This document shows positions 1 to 12,239 of a stretch of 64,000 bases of DNA, in pieces. A model generated the notes under the pieces. It saw only the letters and a program-made list of their open reading frames with translations, had not been told where the DNA came from and searched no databases. The position numbers and the translations under genes are program-made. Each line of letters begins with the position of its first letter. Positions within the stretch are counted from its first letter, which is position 1. This DNA is from Ryuthela nishihirai (lineage: Eukaryota > Arthropoda > Arachnida > Araneae > Heptathelidae): assembly GCA_038380435.1 (NCBI GenBank), contig JAWZYU010000019.1, positions 18,439,801 through 18,503,800 of the forward strand. The letters are read 5' to 3'.

Positions 1-540
1 AAATATTTTTTTTAGGGCAGTATAATTCATGATATTTTTCATGCTGACCAGGAGAGAGGAAAGTAATTTTGGTGCTATGTACAAATAATAGTGCCTAAAA
101 ATTTCTTTATGTAATGCAGGAATTTCATAATTTATGTTACAATTATTACTAGGAAAATAGTTTGAATCGACATGAACACTTTACTATATTTTGCTACATA
201 AAATATTAATGTTAATTTCATGAAAAATGCATGTGGATTCTAAACATTTAAATTATTTAAAAACCACAGGAAATCTTAAAACAAAGGTATTAATATGAAA
301 TCTGATTATAAAATTTTAGCAATTAAAAAAACTGAATTTTCAAAAAAAAAAAAGATTTGCGACATTTTTTCTGGGGTCCTCAAGATTTCCCTGTATACCA
401 CTGACTCTGAGTAATGCATAAGATATTATGATTCTACTATCTTCAAAAAAAAAAATTTAAATGATTTAATATTTTGGAAACAAATATTTTTGGTACTTTT
501 TAAACAAATTTTATTTTTTATTAATTATGTACTGCAATAA
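1..540. other. AT-rich non-coding sequence
   Basis: Only A and T homopolymer runs are visible. No open frame or recognised repeat. Confidence 0.6.
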
Positions 541-742
541 TATATACCCCCTCAGGCAGCTGCTTGCCACAGAGGTCTGACATGATCCTTTCAGTTTATA
601 TGCCTTAGGGAAGATCTGTGAGGAAAGCAACAGAAAAAGCTCAGCGAAAAAAAAACAGAAACATCCATACCTTCCAGGGGCTCAAACCCGTGCCCCTTCA
701 ATCAGTAGCCAAGTACACTAACCACTCAACCATGGGACAAGT
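541..742 (-). repeat. SINE-B copy, tRNA head intact but diverged
   Basis: Read on the - strand the element starts with a tRNA-like head (TGGTTGAGTGGTTAG box A region, box B near 690) and ends with the family tail complementary to ACCCCCTCAGGCAGCTGC at 547. A C-rich run and an A9 tract mark decay. The same family occurs at 16.4, 33.2, 50.1 and 55.1 kb. Confidence 0.8.
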
Positions 743-1249
743 AAGAATGAATAATCAGTACAAAATTTTGTAAAGAAGCAAATACAACATAAGAAAGAAA
801 CTGATAAAAATAATAGAGGCATAAGTAGAAAACTTTAATAAATAATAATTACAAACAAAGGAGGACATTTTGAAGAAAAGCATTAATAAACTGACAAAAA
901 CTTTAAGAAATATGCCATTGAAAAGAACACCCCCCCCCCCCTTTAAACCCTCTGTCTTTCAGATCTTTTGTTTGTTATTTTTGGTAAAGGAATGTGGTGC
1001 TAGATATCCATTTCCAGCTTAACTGTCCTGGAAAGAATGAATAACAACAACAGATCTTCTATCATTACTTTTGCTTTACTACCAATGCGATTTGGCTTAA
1101 TACCACTTTTCCTGGAAAACATATTTCATGTACATAGGTGGAATTTTGCTATGTGATAAATTGTTTTGCTTCTTGAGTAGGCAAAAAATATCTGCGTAGT
1201 TAACATGTTCATGAATATTATATTTAATGTTTCAATTAGATTAATCAGA
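743..1249. other. AT-rich non-coding sequence
   Basis: No gene or recognised repeat. A C10 run lies near 930. Confidence 0.6.
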
Positions 1250-1254
1250 ATTTG

Positions 1255-1795
1255 GCATGGGTTTATGTGCACTCAGTGCTCACTAAATTATGACCTTGTA
1301 TCTATAATGTTATGTCAGTATAAGCTAATTTCGAAGCTTATAACTTCTGAAAAAAGTGACAGAATGGGACTGAAGGTAAATTAAAGATTTCAATCAGATC
1401 TATCGAAATCTCGATTTTCAACAATATTCGCTTAGTATTTGAAGAATTATAGAAGTTTGAATATTTAAAATAGCAGGGCCTAACATTAGGATTTAACTCA
1501 GAAGTTAATTATAATTTGAGTAAGAAGTATTATTTCACACCATTTAATACAAAAGATATATATTTGAAAAGTTAATGTAAATAATTTTTTAATATTTTTT
1601 AATTTTCCTCAGACTTACATTGTTGCTGTTCAAAAGTCCATAACTCTAAGCACAATATTCGGTTATATTTTCTCATAAAATGCTTTGTTTAGAAGTTGTA
1701 GAGCTTTGAAGTTAGCTTCCATTTATATAACATAGAGAGAATTGATCATAATTTAGTGAGCACTGAGTGTATATGAACAATTAATATGATATTTG
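1255..1795. repeat. Imperfect inverted repeat (fold-back or MITE)
   Basis: The left arm around 1264-1370 contains CTCAGTGCTCACTAAATTAT and reappears inverted around 1690-1780 as ATAATTTAGTGAGCACTGAG. Similarity continues inward through the 'aagctaat/ttagctt' and 'aacttctgaaaa' stretches. The spacer is about 320 bp. The arms are diverged and no target duplication is clear. Confidence 0.6.
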
Positions 1796-2432
1796 CTTAA
1801 TAAAGTATTATTAATTTAATTTGGCTTCTTAGTAAACACTACTTCAATATGAGTCATATCATTGCTCTTTTTTCAGTGAATTGTCCCTTTACTAAACAAA
1901 ATAAATATATTTCAATAAATGTTTTGGAAATACAAATGGATGATTAATTAATATTTGATCTTGCTGCTTGATTTGTCTTTGGTGTATTCAAATCTGGCAC
2001 CAAAATTCTCTGAAAAATTCATTGCTCATAAATAGTGGATCATTTGCCTGTGTCATTTTTCACACACATTTAAATAACGTCTCAATAAACAATTTTTTTT
2101 TCCTAAATCTTTTAGGAGAACTTCGTTTTTCAAATTCTTTTTTCATAATGAACATAGCTAGGCAGGCGTGCGGCCAGATGGTCAATATATATGTCACACC
2201 CTCTCTCCACATCACCCAGCTAGTGGGGTATGCCTGCTAAACAAAGGCGATTTATCCTTGACCAATTCAGATTTTCAGTTTCAGCAATAGAGCAGAGATC
2301 ATCGAAGTGGGCAATCCAATGTGGTCTGTGATGGCAGTACATATGGAAATTAGTGAGCAATCTTGGCCCTGACAATCATTTAAGTGATCGCATTGAGTCA
2401 TACAATTAAAATACCTTCTTGCTCAAAAGTTA
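1796..2432. other. Non-coding sequence
   Basis: An open stretch of about 90 codons at 1968-2240 on + has no recognisable domain and biased composition. I do not call it a gene. Confidence 0.5.
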
Positions 2433-2610
2433 ATTTAAAATAATTTAAAAAATTCTCTGTCATTGAGCAATAAAATTTCAGAGTTTTTCTTTGCTCCGAA
2501 AAGCTTCTGAGAGTTTTTCTCTTAAGAACATTCAACATCCAAATAGTTTGAAGGATAAACTCTGAAATTTTATTGCTCAATGACAGAGAATTTTTTAAAT
2601 TATTTTAAAT
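2433..2610. repeat. Perfect 54-bp inverted repeat with 70-nt loop
   Basis: 2433-2486 and 2557-2610 are exact reverse complements by eye, e.g. CTCTGTCATTGAGCAATAAA against TTTATTGCTCAATGACAGAG. The 70-nt spacer (2487-2556) is unrelated to the arms. Such a perfect stem in otherwise decayed DNA implies a recent origin or active homogenisation. Confidence 0.85.
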
Positions 2611-4203
2611 TATTTTAAAGCATTGAGTCAGGATTGAAAAGTAAATGTTGGCCTTAAGAAAGTTGTTTTTACTTATAGTTTTGATTTTAAGAGTGGGAAC
2701 AACACATAGAATGCTGGGATAAATGATAAAAATAATTCTGGGAATACTGAAATAGGTTCATGGCAGAAAAGAGTGTAAAATGAGGAAAAAATGGTGGTAC
2801 TTTGTAATTACTACCAATACCGTTTAGTGCTTTTAAGAAATGGCAATCAAATGGCTTTATCAAATTATTTATATTGTAGTTTATTAAAATATGCATCGAA
2901 AAAAAATATTATTTTTCAAGCTTGAATTGTGTATTTTTAAATGATATATGTAAGAAATTTTTCGAACAGCATTTTTTTAAAATAAAACAGTTTTATGTGT
3001 TGTACAAAAGGACACCTGTTGACGTCTTTGGCCACTTATTATGAATTATGTCAATGTGAATATTTGATGGTGACCTGGGAAGGGTTAATATCATTTTTGC
3101 AGCACAATACATAGGCATCCTACATATCAGGCATATGCTACCCATTGCTTGCTCTTACCACAATGTTCAGGTGGCTTTTAAGAGTGCTTGCTGATGCATC
3201 CTTTATTTTTGTTGTGAGAATGCATAAACCAAAATTTCATTTGCTGTTACTAACAGTGCTGTATTTGGTGCTAAAAATCTTAAAGAATTTTTTTAACCAG
3301 TATGTAAAATAACTGATACTTTATATTACACTGAAAAACAAGGATTTTGGTTCTTAACAAAAATTGATGGTCTACGTGTAATTTTTTTTATGCTAAATTC
3401 GAATATGTTTTTGGATTTTAGTTTAAATTTTTTGAAAAAATTAAAATTAGCCTGCAACCATGCTGCATTATATTTAGCAGTAAAATAAAATATTTGTTCG
3501 ATTTTTATGTTGGTTCTAGTTATTTAGATGTTTGAGACTTGGCAACACAGCATCATGTGACAATGGAAGCCATTTTTGTCAACCTCAAATTTGCAGCTTT
3601 TATATTTGTGCTCCTATGTATTTTCTTCTGTTGTGTTTGTACAGTTTTGGATATCAATATTGTACATTGCTACTTACTTTTGATATTGTTTTTTATTTTG
3701 TCTTAATTTAGAAGTAACAATTAAGAATTCATGTAGTAAGTTGACAAGTAACATCTTTAACTGAAAATAAATCCCATAAATGATACTGACAATTTTGTTA
3801 CATTTGTGGGAAGTTTACTGTGAAACATCGGAGAAAGTACTTTTCTGATTAAAAATGCTTTCAGTTGTATTTTAGATTCAGTGTAGGTGATCAAGATGAA
3901 CACTGGGCACCCCATATTTTTTGTTTCATGTGCAAATCATTTGTGACAGTGGATTAAAGGATGTAATTTGTCTATGTCTTTTGCAGCACTCATTATTTGG
4001 GAAGAAAAACATTATCATTTAAATGATACTATTTCTCTAAAACTAAAAGTATCTGATTACTTAACAAAAAAAGTAAAAAAAAAATCCATTGTTTATCTTA
4101 ATTTGCAATCAGCAAACTTCTCGCACATGATCCAAATCTTCCTGTTTCAGTATCACCTGAAACATTTACTGTAAAGTAAGAAGAACTGGATGTGGTAAAT
4201 GAT
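2611..4203. other. AT-rich non-coding sequence with one dispersed repeat
   Basis: The block around 2720-2820 (AATGATAAAAATAATTCTGG onward) has a diverged relative at about 13755-13860, so it is an old interspersed repeat of unknown type. No gene is visible in the rest. Confidence 0.5.
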
Positions 4204-4436
4204 GGGTTGGGTTGTTTTACCTCTGAGCAACACTTTTGCACATAATGACCTAAATGGCCAGGTCACAAGGACCCCAAGGTATCAAAGAAGGTTGGGGGGA
4301 GGGGACCCACTGTACAGCTGTTGGGAGACTGATGGTAGCCTCCTGTCAAGACTATCCAGTGTGTTCTTTAACATGCACAAGGTATGGCTTCTCTAGCACA
4401 GGGGGTCAAGGCTTAATGTCCCATCTGACAGACAGT
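4204..4436 (-). repeat. SINE-A copy, head truncated
   Basis: It begins on + with the family end GGGTTGGGTTGTTTTACCTC and follows the SINE-A consensus to the CCCATCTGACAGAC region, where it breaks off before the tRNA-like head. Short open frames across it belong to the repeat. Confidence 0.85.
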
Positions 4437-4796
4437 GTAAATGATGATGTAGGGGCAATAATGATCAAGATTTTAATCCTTCAAACTTAACTGAACCACA
4501 CATGATCTCACAGGGTGAAGTATATCTAATTTAGATCTAAATCTATCTAAAAATCAAGCTGAGCTTCATGGTTCACAATTACAAGGATTGAATCTTTTGG
4601 ATCAGAACACAGTGAAAAAGCATGTATCATAACCATGAAAAAAAAACTGCTCCTTTTTTTGCACTGAAAGAAAATCTTAGCTATTTTAATAATGATAATA
4701 CCATAATGTAAACAATTGGGCAAACACACAAAACTGTAGAATGGTAACTGTTTATCGATTCATCAAATTGAGTTTGAAAGCAGTTTTGTCAATGAC
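4437..4796. other. Non-coding sequence
   Basis: AT-rich, nothing recognised. Confidence 0.5.
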
Positions 4797-5640
4797 AATG
4801 AGCTTCCTTCAGTTCCTTTTGCTCATATTGTCCAAGCAATGATATTGTGAAAATAAATCATTTTATTATTACATATTTATGTACAATTCCTTTTGATTAA
4901 TTAAATGAGAATTAAAATGAGAAAGAATTATTTAATGATTGCAATGAGAAACAATTAATTAAATGAGAAAGACCAATTGTTTTACCCTGTCAAGCTGCAA
5001 CACTGGAGACATTAATTGTCCAAGCAATGATATTGTGAAAATAAATCATTTTATTATTACATATTTACGTACAATTCCTTTTGATGTCTCCAGTGTTGCA
5101 GCTTGACAGGCTGAAACAATTTGTTTTAAATATCATGCAGTTATAACTTAGTTGTTATATTTATCACTGTGAGAGAGTAGTCCTTGTCTGGTACACTCAC
5201 CATAGTTGCTAGCAATGCTGATGCTTGGTTGCTGCGGTGTTCTGGTTGTTGGCAGCTCACCAGTTCATTAACATTGCCATGTGGTAGTTGTCACTGTCTG
5301 CTGATGCAAGAATCTTCATTTGTTTAATACATATAACCTATTGTTTACATATGGAGCTATCAGTGGACAATGACAACTACCACATGGCAATTCCATTGGA
5401 CTGGTGAACTGCCAACAGCTAAACCACAGCAGCAATCAAGCATAATCATCACTAGCAACAATGGTGAGTATACCAAACTGCTCTCCCATAGTGGTAAATA
5501 TAACAACTAAGATTATAACTGCATGATATTTTAAAACTAATTGTTTTAGCATCTCAAGCTGCAGCACAGAAGACATTGTCAAAACAGCGAAATTATGAAA
5601 ATAAATTATTTTATCATTCTTACTCATTCTGTTCATTCAT
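4797..5640. repeat. Fold-back element with long imperfect arms and internal direct repeat
   Basis: The arm at about 5093-5304 (gatgtctccagtgttgcagc ... ccatgtggtagttgtcactg) is repeated inverted at about 5361-5577, leaving a ~55-bp centre. Left of it, a ~70-bp unit starting CCAAGCAATGATATTGTGAA occurs twice in direct orientation (4834 and 5019). A short inverted piece (GCTGCAACACTGGAGACAT at about 4993 against ATGTCTCCAGTGTTGCAGC at 5094) frames the second copy. A diverged third copy of the unit follows the right arm. This looks like a non-autonomous DNA element that has suffered secondary duplication. No coding capacity. Confidence 0.65.
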
Positions 5641-5718
5641 AACGAATTAAATATGGAATACCTGTTAAATGTCATTGATGTCAAAAGTACAAATTAAATA
5701 CATGCAATAACCTAAAAG

Positions 5719-6420
5719 TTGTTGCTCTTCTTTTGGAAATGCATCTGGTCTATGAAAAGTACTGCTTGTTTTTGTGCAGATGTGATAGCTAAGCAAGGTC
5801 TAAAAATTGCATTGTCTGTTATTGGCCAGAAAAAACAACTAATAGAAGGTTTAAAAAAATATGTTTTATATAAACTCTTTATTGCACCAAAAAATTTACC
5901 TATTATTCTGCATATAAAATTAAGTTTAATGAAAAATTTTCTTGAAGGTATGAATTGAAAGAATTAGATTTTCATTACATTAATGAAAAATCCCAAAAAC
6001 TAGTGAACAAAAATAAAAGGAATATTTGTGAGTTCTACAATTCGGGAATTAATGCATTATGCAAAATGTTTGGAGCAGTTTTAGAAGGAAAAGAGTCCCA
6101 GGAAAGTTTTAAAACTATTGCAATCAACTTTTTAAAAACTTTTAAAGATTTTGTTGGCAAAAAGTTCGTGCATATCAAGAAATGAGTGCATCTTTAAAAA
6201 TTCAGTTTCTTCATTCCCATTTGGACTTCTTTCTTGAGAGTTTGAAAGCTGTGATAGACGTCGTAAGTACTACCATCAAGACATTTCAACCTTTGAAAAA
6301 TGCTATCAGTGAAGAATGGAACTCAAATACATTCTGTAGCATCAAAATTGCACCACCAAGACAAAATTATTGGAATTAGATGAAAATTACAGACAAGATA
6401 GGTTGGCAGATTAATAAGGC
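5719..6420 (+). pseudogene. Broken copy of an arthropod repeat-associated protein family
   Basis: Three short frames in order read as pieces of one protein. They include PIILHIKLSLMKNFLEGM, then NALCKMFGAVLEGKESQESF, then SASLKIQFLHSHLDFFLESL. Together they resemble a widespread arthropod family, often annotated as cc8L18.2-like, whose members carry LHIKLGLMKNF and, further on, RMSLKIHFLHSHLDFFP, as I recall them. The usual downstream GERFHQD motif is gone, replaced by unrelated codons before the stop near 6379. Two frame breaks (about 5955 and 6183) and the missing N-terminus make it a pseudogene. Its original function is unknown to me; many such copies appear to be repeat-borne. Family assignment is by memory of motifs. 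Confidence 0.5.
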
Positions 6421-6539
6421 ATGATTACAGTTACATAGCAAAGGCACAAATTGTTTCACACAAAGATGGATTATATGGCAGTAGTCAATACCTTGAAAAT
6501 CCCCCATCGTTTGCAACACATGCAACTACATATTATGGC

Positions 6540-8290
6540 ATAAAGTCATATGGGCATTGAATACGGCACACCATGCTTGTTGCAGTTGGTCTCTCGTGGT
6601 AGCAATAGTCTGTGCCAGTTTTGAATGAGTCTACATATGGTGCCCTATCAAGTCCCAAACATGTTCAATGGGAATAAATCCAGGGACCTGTTTGTGTACA
6701 GAAGAGTGTCAACAAGTTTCCAGTGATATTAACATTATATGCCCTAGTGTTATCTTGCTGAAAAAGGGTGGCAGGCACTCTTGCAATAAAGGTCCAGGAC
6801 ATCATTGATATAGTATCATGTGGTTAAAGTGGTATGAGATACACTGGAGAAGACCTGCTATCATGAGATCCCAGACTAAAACTCTGGTAACGTGCTTTTC
6901 AATGGTTGCTGCTGGATTTGGGGAGGGGGGGGGGCTCAGTCAGTAGTGTGTTAGGCTCATAATCTGCAGTTCCGAGGTTCAAGTCCCATTTGAGCAAGAG
7001 TTGAGATTTTTCTCAACAATGGTCAGTAAGGGATACCAGTGGGCAGAAAAGGCCACTGTCCATTAGATGGTACATTAAGCTGTGGCCCCATATGTGGGAG
7101 ACCCATATCCTGTGCACGTTTAAGAACACACTGATGGCCCTGATAGGAGACTACCATCTGTCTTCCAACAGCTGTTCCAATGGGTCCCCTCCTGCAGTCT
7201 TCAGGGTCCTTGTGTGACCTAGCCATTTAGTCCATTGTGTGCAAAAAAGTACTGCTCTGAGGTACAACCCAATCCAGTTGGATTGGAGTATTGTGACCAT
7301 GTCATTTGCACTTTTGTATATGGCAATCATTGGCTCTTAGACAAAACTAGGATTTGTTACTCAAGATGACACAACAACATCCACATCCCAAGTTGTTTTA
7401 GGTCGGTGCCACTCCAGATGCTGTTGACTATATCTGAGGGGAAAGCAATGCAATGGAAGTCATGCATACAACCCTGTCTATGAAAGTCATTTGGAAATGG
7501 CTCATCATGTTATGGGGTGATGCAAAGTTGGCATAACTGTTCTGATGGTGCTAGTGTCATCATTGGTGCAGTGGACACTTGTCTCAAAAATCATTGTTCT
7601 CTCATGATGTCCTCCAGTATGCACCAGAACCTTGCTGGTGACTGTGTAGCTTCTCACAATTACCATTGCCAGCATCAAATGACTACAGAAGAGTGTCAAC
7701 AAGTCAGACATTTCCAGTGATATTAACATTATATGTCCTGGTGTTATCTTGCTGAAAAAGGGTGACAGGCACTCTTGCAATAAAGGTCCAGGACATCATT
7801 GATATAGTATCATGTGGTTAAAGTGGTATGAGGTACACGTGTGGCCAACATGTTCCACTCTATTCTGCCTTGATTACACCATCTCATGGAGTCCTATGAT
7901 CTAGCTCTCTCATACACCTGCAAGCTGGCAATGTGGATGATATGCACATCTTGACATTCTATACATGATGCTTTGACATTGAGAACCATACATGATTTCT
8001 ATGGATTTCATTCTGGGGGATTGTTCAGAGTTCTACTAGCCAGAAACTTCTGGAACATTTAGTCAAGGTGACACATGACTTGCCTTATAAAGTTGACCCT
8101 GTCTGCTTGATTTATCTGACAGTGGAATCATTTGCATATCTTGCTGTGCTGACTTGCAGATTCACATAAAAATCAGACCACTTCTTCTGGGTGTTGCAAT
8201 TTCAATGTCACAGAGTGTATGTTTTCTGATTATTATTGATCATTAAAAGAGAAACTTTTCCAACATCATATGTGAAAAGGGATTGCAAAT
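6540..8290 (-). mobile_element. Tc1-like DNA transposon remains, two partial copies head to tail
   Basis: On the - strand, fragments of a Tc1-type transposase can be read in broken frames. They include a part resembling QQHLEWHRPKTTWDV near 7440, an FFSK/FQQDN-type region near 6750, and P-IEHVWDLIGHH at about 6620-6670, the segment around the catalytic Glu. A ~145-bp block containing this region occurs twice in the same direction (about 6700-6845 and 7687-7841), so two partial elements lie in tandem. A SINE-A copy sits inside the first. The right end near 8200-8280 looks like the transposon's leader. Every frame has stops; no active product is possible. Confidence 0.65.
6927..7275 (+). repeat. 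SINE-A copy inserted in Tc1-like element
   Basis: It starts in a G-rich run with GGGGCTCAGTCAGTAG (box A) and GGTTCAAGTCCC (box B, near 6977), and ends with the family tail CTGAGGTACAACCCAATCC. It is nearly full length but diverged and lies within the Tc1-like sequence, so it is younger than that element. The flanks (GCTGGATTTGG and GTTGGATTGG) may be a decayed target duplication. Confidence 0.8.
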
Positions 8291-9762
8291 TAATTTCAGT
8301 AACTGATATTATATATATATTTATTAAAAAATATTAAATTAATATTTTATTCAAAATTATCATAAATTAATAAATTTTATTTAATATGTTTTATAAAAAT
8401 ATTTTTTTTCTCAAAATCCATGCATGATAGGAAAAAAAATTATCTAAAAGCAGATTTGAATTCAGCATGAAAAGACCATTATTTTTATGCAGGATCATCA
8501 TAATCACATAATTTTATGCAGGAGACAACCCCCACCTGCCCCCAAAAAAGTTAAAATTTGTTGTTCGGTGTTATTTATTAAAATAACGAAGTTTACATTT
8601 CACGTTTTCATAATTATGTTTAAAAGTACTCATAATATTTATTTTTAATTAAAGTATTGCAGTATCTCAGTTTGGGACCCCTGGAATAAACAGTTAAGCT
8701 ACAAAAAATTTAATTACCATTATGCTACTTTTATTCAGAGGGGAATGTCAGTTAAGATATCTGGTGCTTACTAAGTATGTCCTTGTACCCCATGTGTTCA
8801 CCAAGTTTGCTCAGTTCATCTTTTATCAGTACTTGTATACTCTGAAATGTATCGACCCTTCAGCTAACATTCAGTATTCATCATATTCAACTTCTTTATA
8901 CAAAGATTTGACTTTAATTCATCCTATGATGGAATATATTTTTTTACAAAATGTTTGGCAGTTTTTTTTATGTTTAGACAAACAAGGGGCTTTAAAAATT
9001 GAATGTAAGTGAATTTTAAAAAAATGCAACAAATTCCCAATTATCTGTGGGTAGAATATGTGGGTGCAGATTATCTATGCACATGTGACAAGAGCTTAAA
9101 TTGGCTTGAGTGGTTTATAAATGTAAAAATTCATTATGTATTTTTAACAAACAGAAAAAATTGCATGATTTGGCATAACAATAGATGCATGTGGTTTCTG
9201 TTCCTATAAACAGCTTTTATTAACTCAATTTAAGGTATTAAATTAATTCACTTACTCCAATTTTATTTCCTCGATTTGCTTTTAGCAACATTAAAATGGA
9301 AAGAATTCTAAAATGTTTTCATTGGTTGTAATTTCTTTTATAGTGATCGCTGTATTTTAGAAACTTGTAACATAGAAAAATTGCTGTGAAACTTTAGATA
9401 ACTTGATTGAATTCATTTAATAAAGAAAAGGTACAATTCATTGAGAAGACTGAAAGATGAATCAATTGCAAAACTAACCAGTGAGTCATGTTGTTTCTAT
9501 TCCCATGCATTAATTGGGCTCTGTTAGCACTTAATATTTAGAAGTTTACTGTACTGTAAAATGAGATTATTTCAAATGGAGGATTACAATTTTACACAAA
9601 CATTCTGAACAAAATGCATTAAATTGCATAAAAAAAGTTTATTAGTTAAAAACATATATGCTAAGTTTGATAGAAACAAAACTGAGTCACATGTGAGAAA
9701 CTTTATTTAGAGTTACCTAATTTCAGTAATTTTTAATTTTATTTATACAGTATTTTTGTGAG
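8291..9762. other. AT-rich non-coding sequence
   Basis: An open stretch of 96 codons at 8722-9012 on + encodes no domain I recognise and lacks any flanking splice or promoter evidence; I leave it uncalled. Confidence 0.5.
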
Positions 9763-10152
9763 TTGGGTTGGATTGTTTTACCTATGAGCGGCACTTTTTT
9801 GCACACCATGGGCTAAATGGCCAGGTCACATGGACCCCGAAGGCTCAGAGAAGGTTGGGGGAGGGGACCCACTGGAACAGCTGTTGGGAGACAGATGGTA
9901 GTCTCCCGTCAAGGCCATCCAGCGTGTTCTTTAACATGCACAGGGCATGGCTCTCCCACACACGGGGCCACTGCTTAACGTCCCATCTGACGAACAGCGG
10001 CCTTTCCAAGCCCATCGGTGTCCCCTACTGACCGTGGGCAGGGTGGGAAATTTTTGCAGAGATAAATCTCAACGCTGACCCAGCTGGGACTCGAACCTGG
10101 GAACTACAGATTACGAGCCTGGTGCGCTATCGACTGAGCCACCCCCGCCCCC
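9763..10152 (-). repeat. SINE-A, full length, 11-bp target duplication
   Basis: On the - strand it runs from the tRNA-like head (box A TGGCTCAGTCG complement near 10130-10143, box B GGTTCGAGTCC complement near 10088-10098) to the GGGTTGGATTGTTTTACC end. The target duplication ATTTTTGTGAG is exact at 9752-9762 and 10153-10163. An open frame of 87 codons across 9768-10031 on + lies wholly inside the SINE and is not a gene. Confidence 0.93.
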
Positions 10153-10163
10153 ATTTTTGTGAG

Positions 10164-12239
10164 TAAAACGTTTTTCAAACAGCTATGGTTGAAATGAAAT
10201 TCTCTTGGAAACATAAATGTTTGTAACTTTGCTCACTAAAGACTGAGTTAATCGATGTAGTATACAGATGCAACTGTTTATTAAACTGTAATATTGGATA
10301 TACTGACTAATATTAAGGGGTGGTGCTTGTTTGTCCTGCATTAAGCCATTACAATTTGTGTAAATTTGATCATGTCGATAGAATTTGTAAAAATTTACAT
10401 ATTCTTACTGTGTGTAAATTATATATTTTCCAAGTGATCAAACATAAAAAAAGTTGGGGACAACTTGAAATTAGAAAATTTTAAATTAACACATGGTTAT
10501 CAAATCAATTATTGTTATACAATATTGTGGCATCTAGAACATTAACAGAAAGTCGTTATATTTATATAGCTAGTAGACTTTTTAATGCCTTGAATCCAGG
10601 AGATCTGATTTAAAAATTTTGGGATCATCAATTCTTTAAAAAATTTAAAATTTGATTAATAAATATGAATTTTAAAAACTTGTTTTATTAATATCAATTT
10701 TTGTGTTATTAATTACATTATTACACAATCTAGTTTTTTTGTATTTTGAAATATACATTTGATTGTATTATATTAATGTAAAATTGATTTAATTAATCAT
10801 ACATACTAACAATATGTAACATACTAGTGTGAACTCTTGTGGATCTGGAGTGTTTTATTTCTATGTATTAAAATTAATAAAGATTTATCTATCTATCTAT
10901 ATCTATAGGTATGGAAAATTTGCTAATGATAAATACATTTTTAGTGCTTTAATACTTGTATGTGAGTAGATCACATTTTGTTGCAACCAATGGAACTGAA
11001 ACCCATTTATGACCTTTTTTTTTGGAGAAAATTTGTAATGATTACATATTGTCTATATTATGCAAAAAAGTCACAACTCATTTTTTAATTCAGATTAGGA
11101 TTACTGTTATGTGAAACATAGAAACTTCAGCCCTGACTGTTATAAACATTAATCTTAAACATTACTTGGTGATTTTTACAAAGTTAGGGCTGAAGTTTTA
11201 TAGCTTCATTAGTAGATCCCAAGTTTAAACTGAAAACAGAGTTAGTTACCTTTTTGTTTAAGTAGCAGCTAATGTTCCTTGCTAAATTAGGATAAATCAA
11301 TATATATTACAATAAATGTATAAATAAAAGGATGTTAACAGATAAAATTAATGGTCACTTTCATTTATTTTAATCAAGAACAAGAGAGCCAGCTTTAGTG
11401 TCATCCCACGGACTCAAAACAGAAACATGTATTACACAAACAAGTTACATTTCAGTGTTTGTAAATAAATATATTTTATTTATTTGATTTAGTTTAGCAT
11501 CAATCATTAATATACCAAAAGGGGGTATATTTTATGGAAGGGAAAAATAAGGCAAGGATTGGTTTGATTTAGATAATTTTAGAGAAAAATGTCGGCACTT
11601 TAAGAAGTTACCTATGCTTTTGCAGAACATATTTTAATGGATCAAGTCCATTCATGGTTTCCATTCTCCAAAATTATATAATACATATACCTGGATTAAT
11701 AATTATCACTAAGACTTCTTCATCCTCTTTCTTAGTAATATAAAACATTTCTGGCAAATATCCTAAAATATCTGTCACCATTTCACTAACCCTTCCCATT
11801 CCTAGCCTGGAAATTTAGAATGAATCCACAGGTCCAGCTATTTTTTCACTGTTCTTAGCTGAAAAAAAATTTTAGGGACAAATAATTATTGGATAGAAAT
11901 AAGATATGTTTTTTTCTTCTTCTTTTCTTTTTTGAAAAGGTATGGAAAAGTTGAAAGTTAAATTCAAATTAAGTCCAAATTAAAATGCATTTAATTTTCA
12001 ATATTTTAAAAATAAACTTTATAACCAAAATTGAAAATTTGTTGATTTAAATGACTTTTTCAGAGTTATATAGGGGGAGGGGGGGAGAGCATCAAAGCAA
12101 TTGAGGTTTAATTTTGGAAAAACTGATAAAGAAAATAGTTAGATATCAATGAAAAGAAAATTTATTTCTGAATAGTACAATAAAAAATATTCACCTGAAA
12201 TAGGACTGTAATTTTTTAAATAATTTTTTCGCTATGATG
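10164..12239. other. Non-coding sequence with small inverted repeat
   Basis: AT-rich, no gene. AAACTTCAGCCCTGACT at about 11120 pairs with AGTTAGGGCTGAAGTTT at about 11180, a 17-bp imperfect stem. Otherwise only homopolymer tracts. Confidence 0.5.

Noticed and set aside
8722..9012. 96-codon open frame
   Set aside because: No recognisable domain, AT-driven composition, no splice or promoter support.
9768..10031. 87-codon open frame, with a near-identical one at 35004-35267
   Set aside because: Both lie wholly within SINE-A copies in antisense; the frame is a by-product of the GC-rich repeat.
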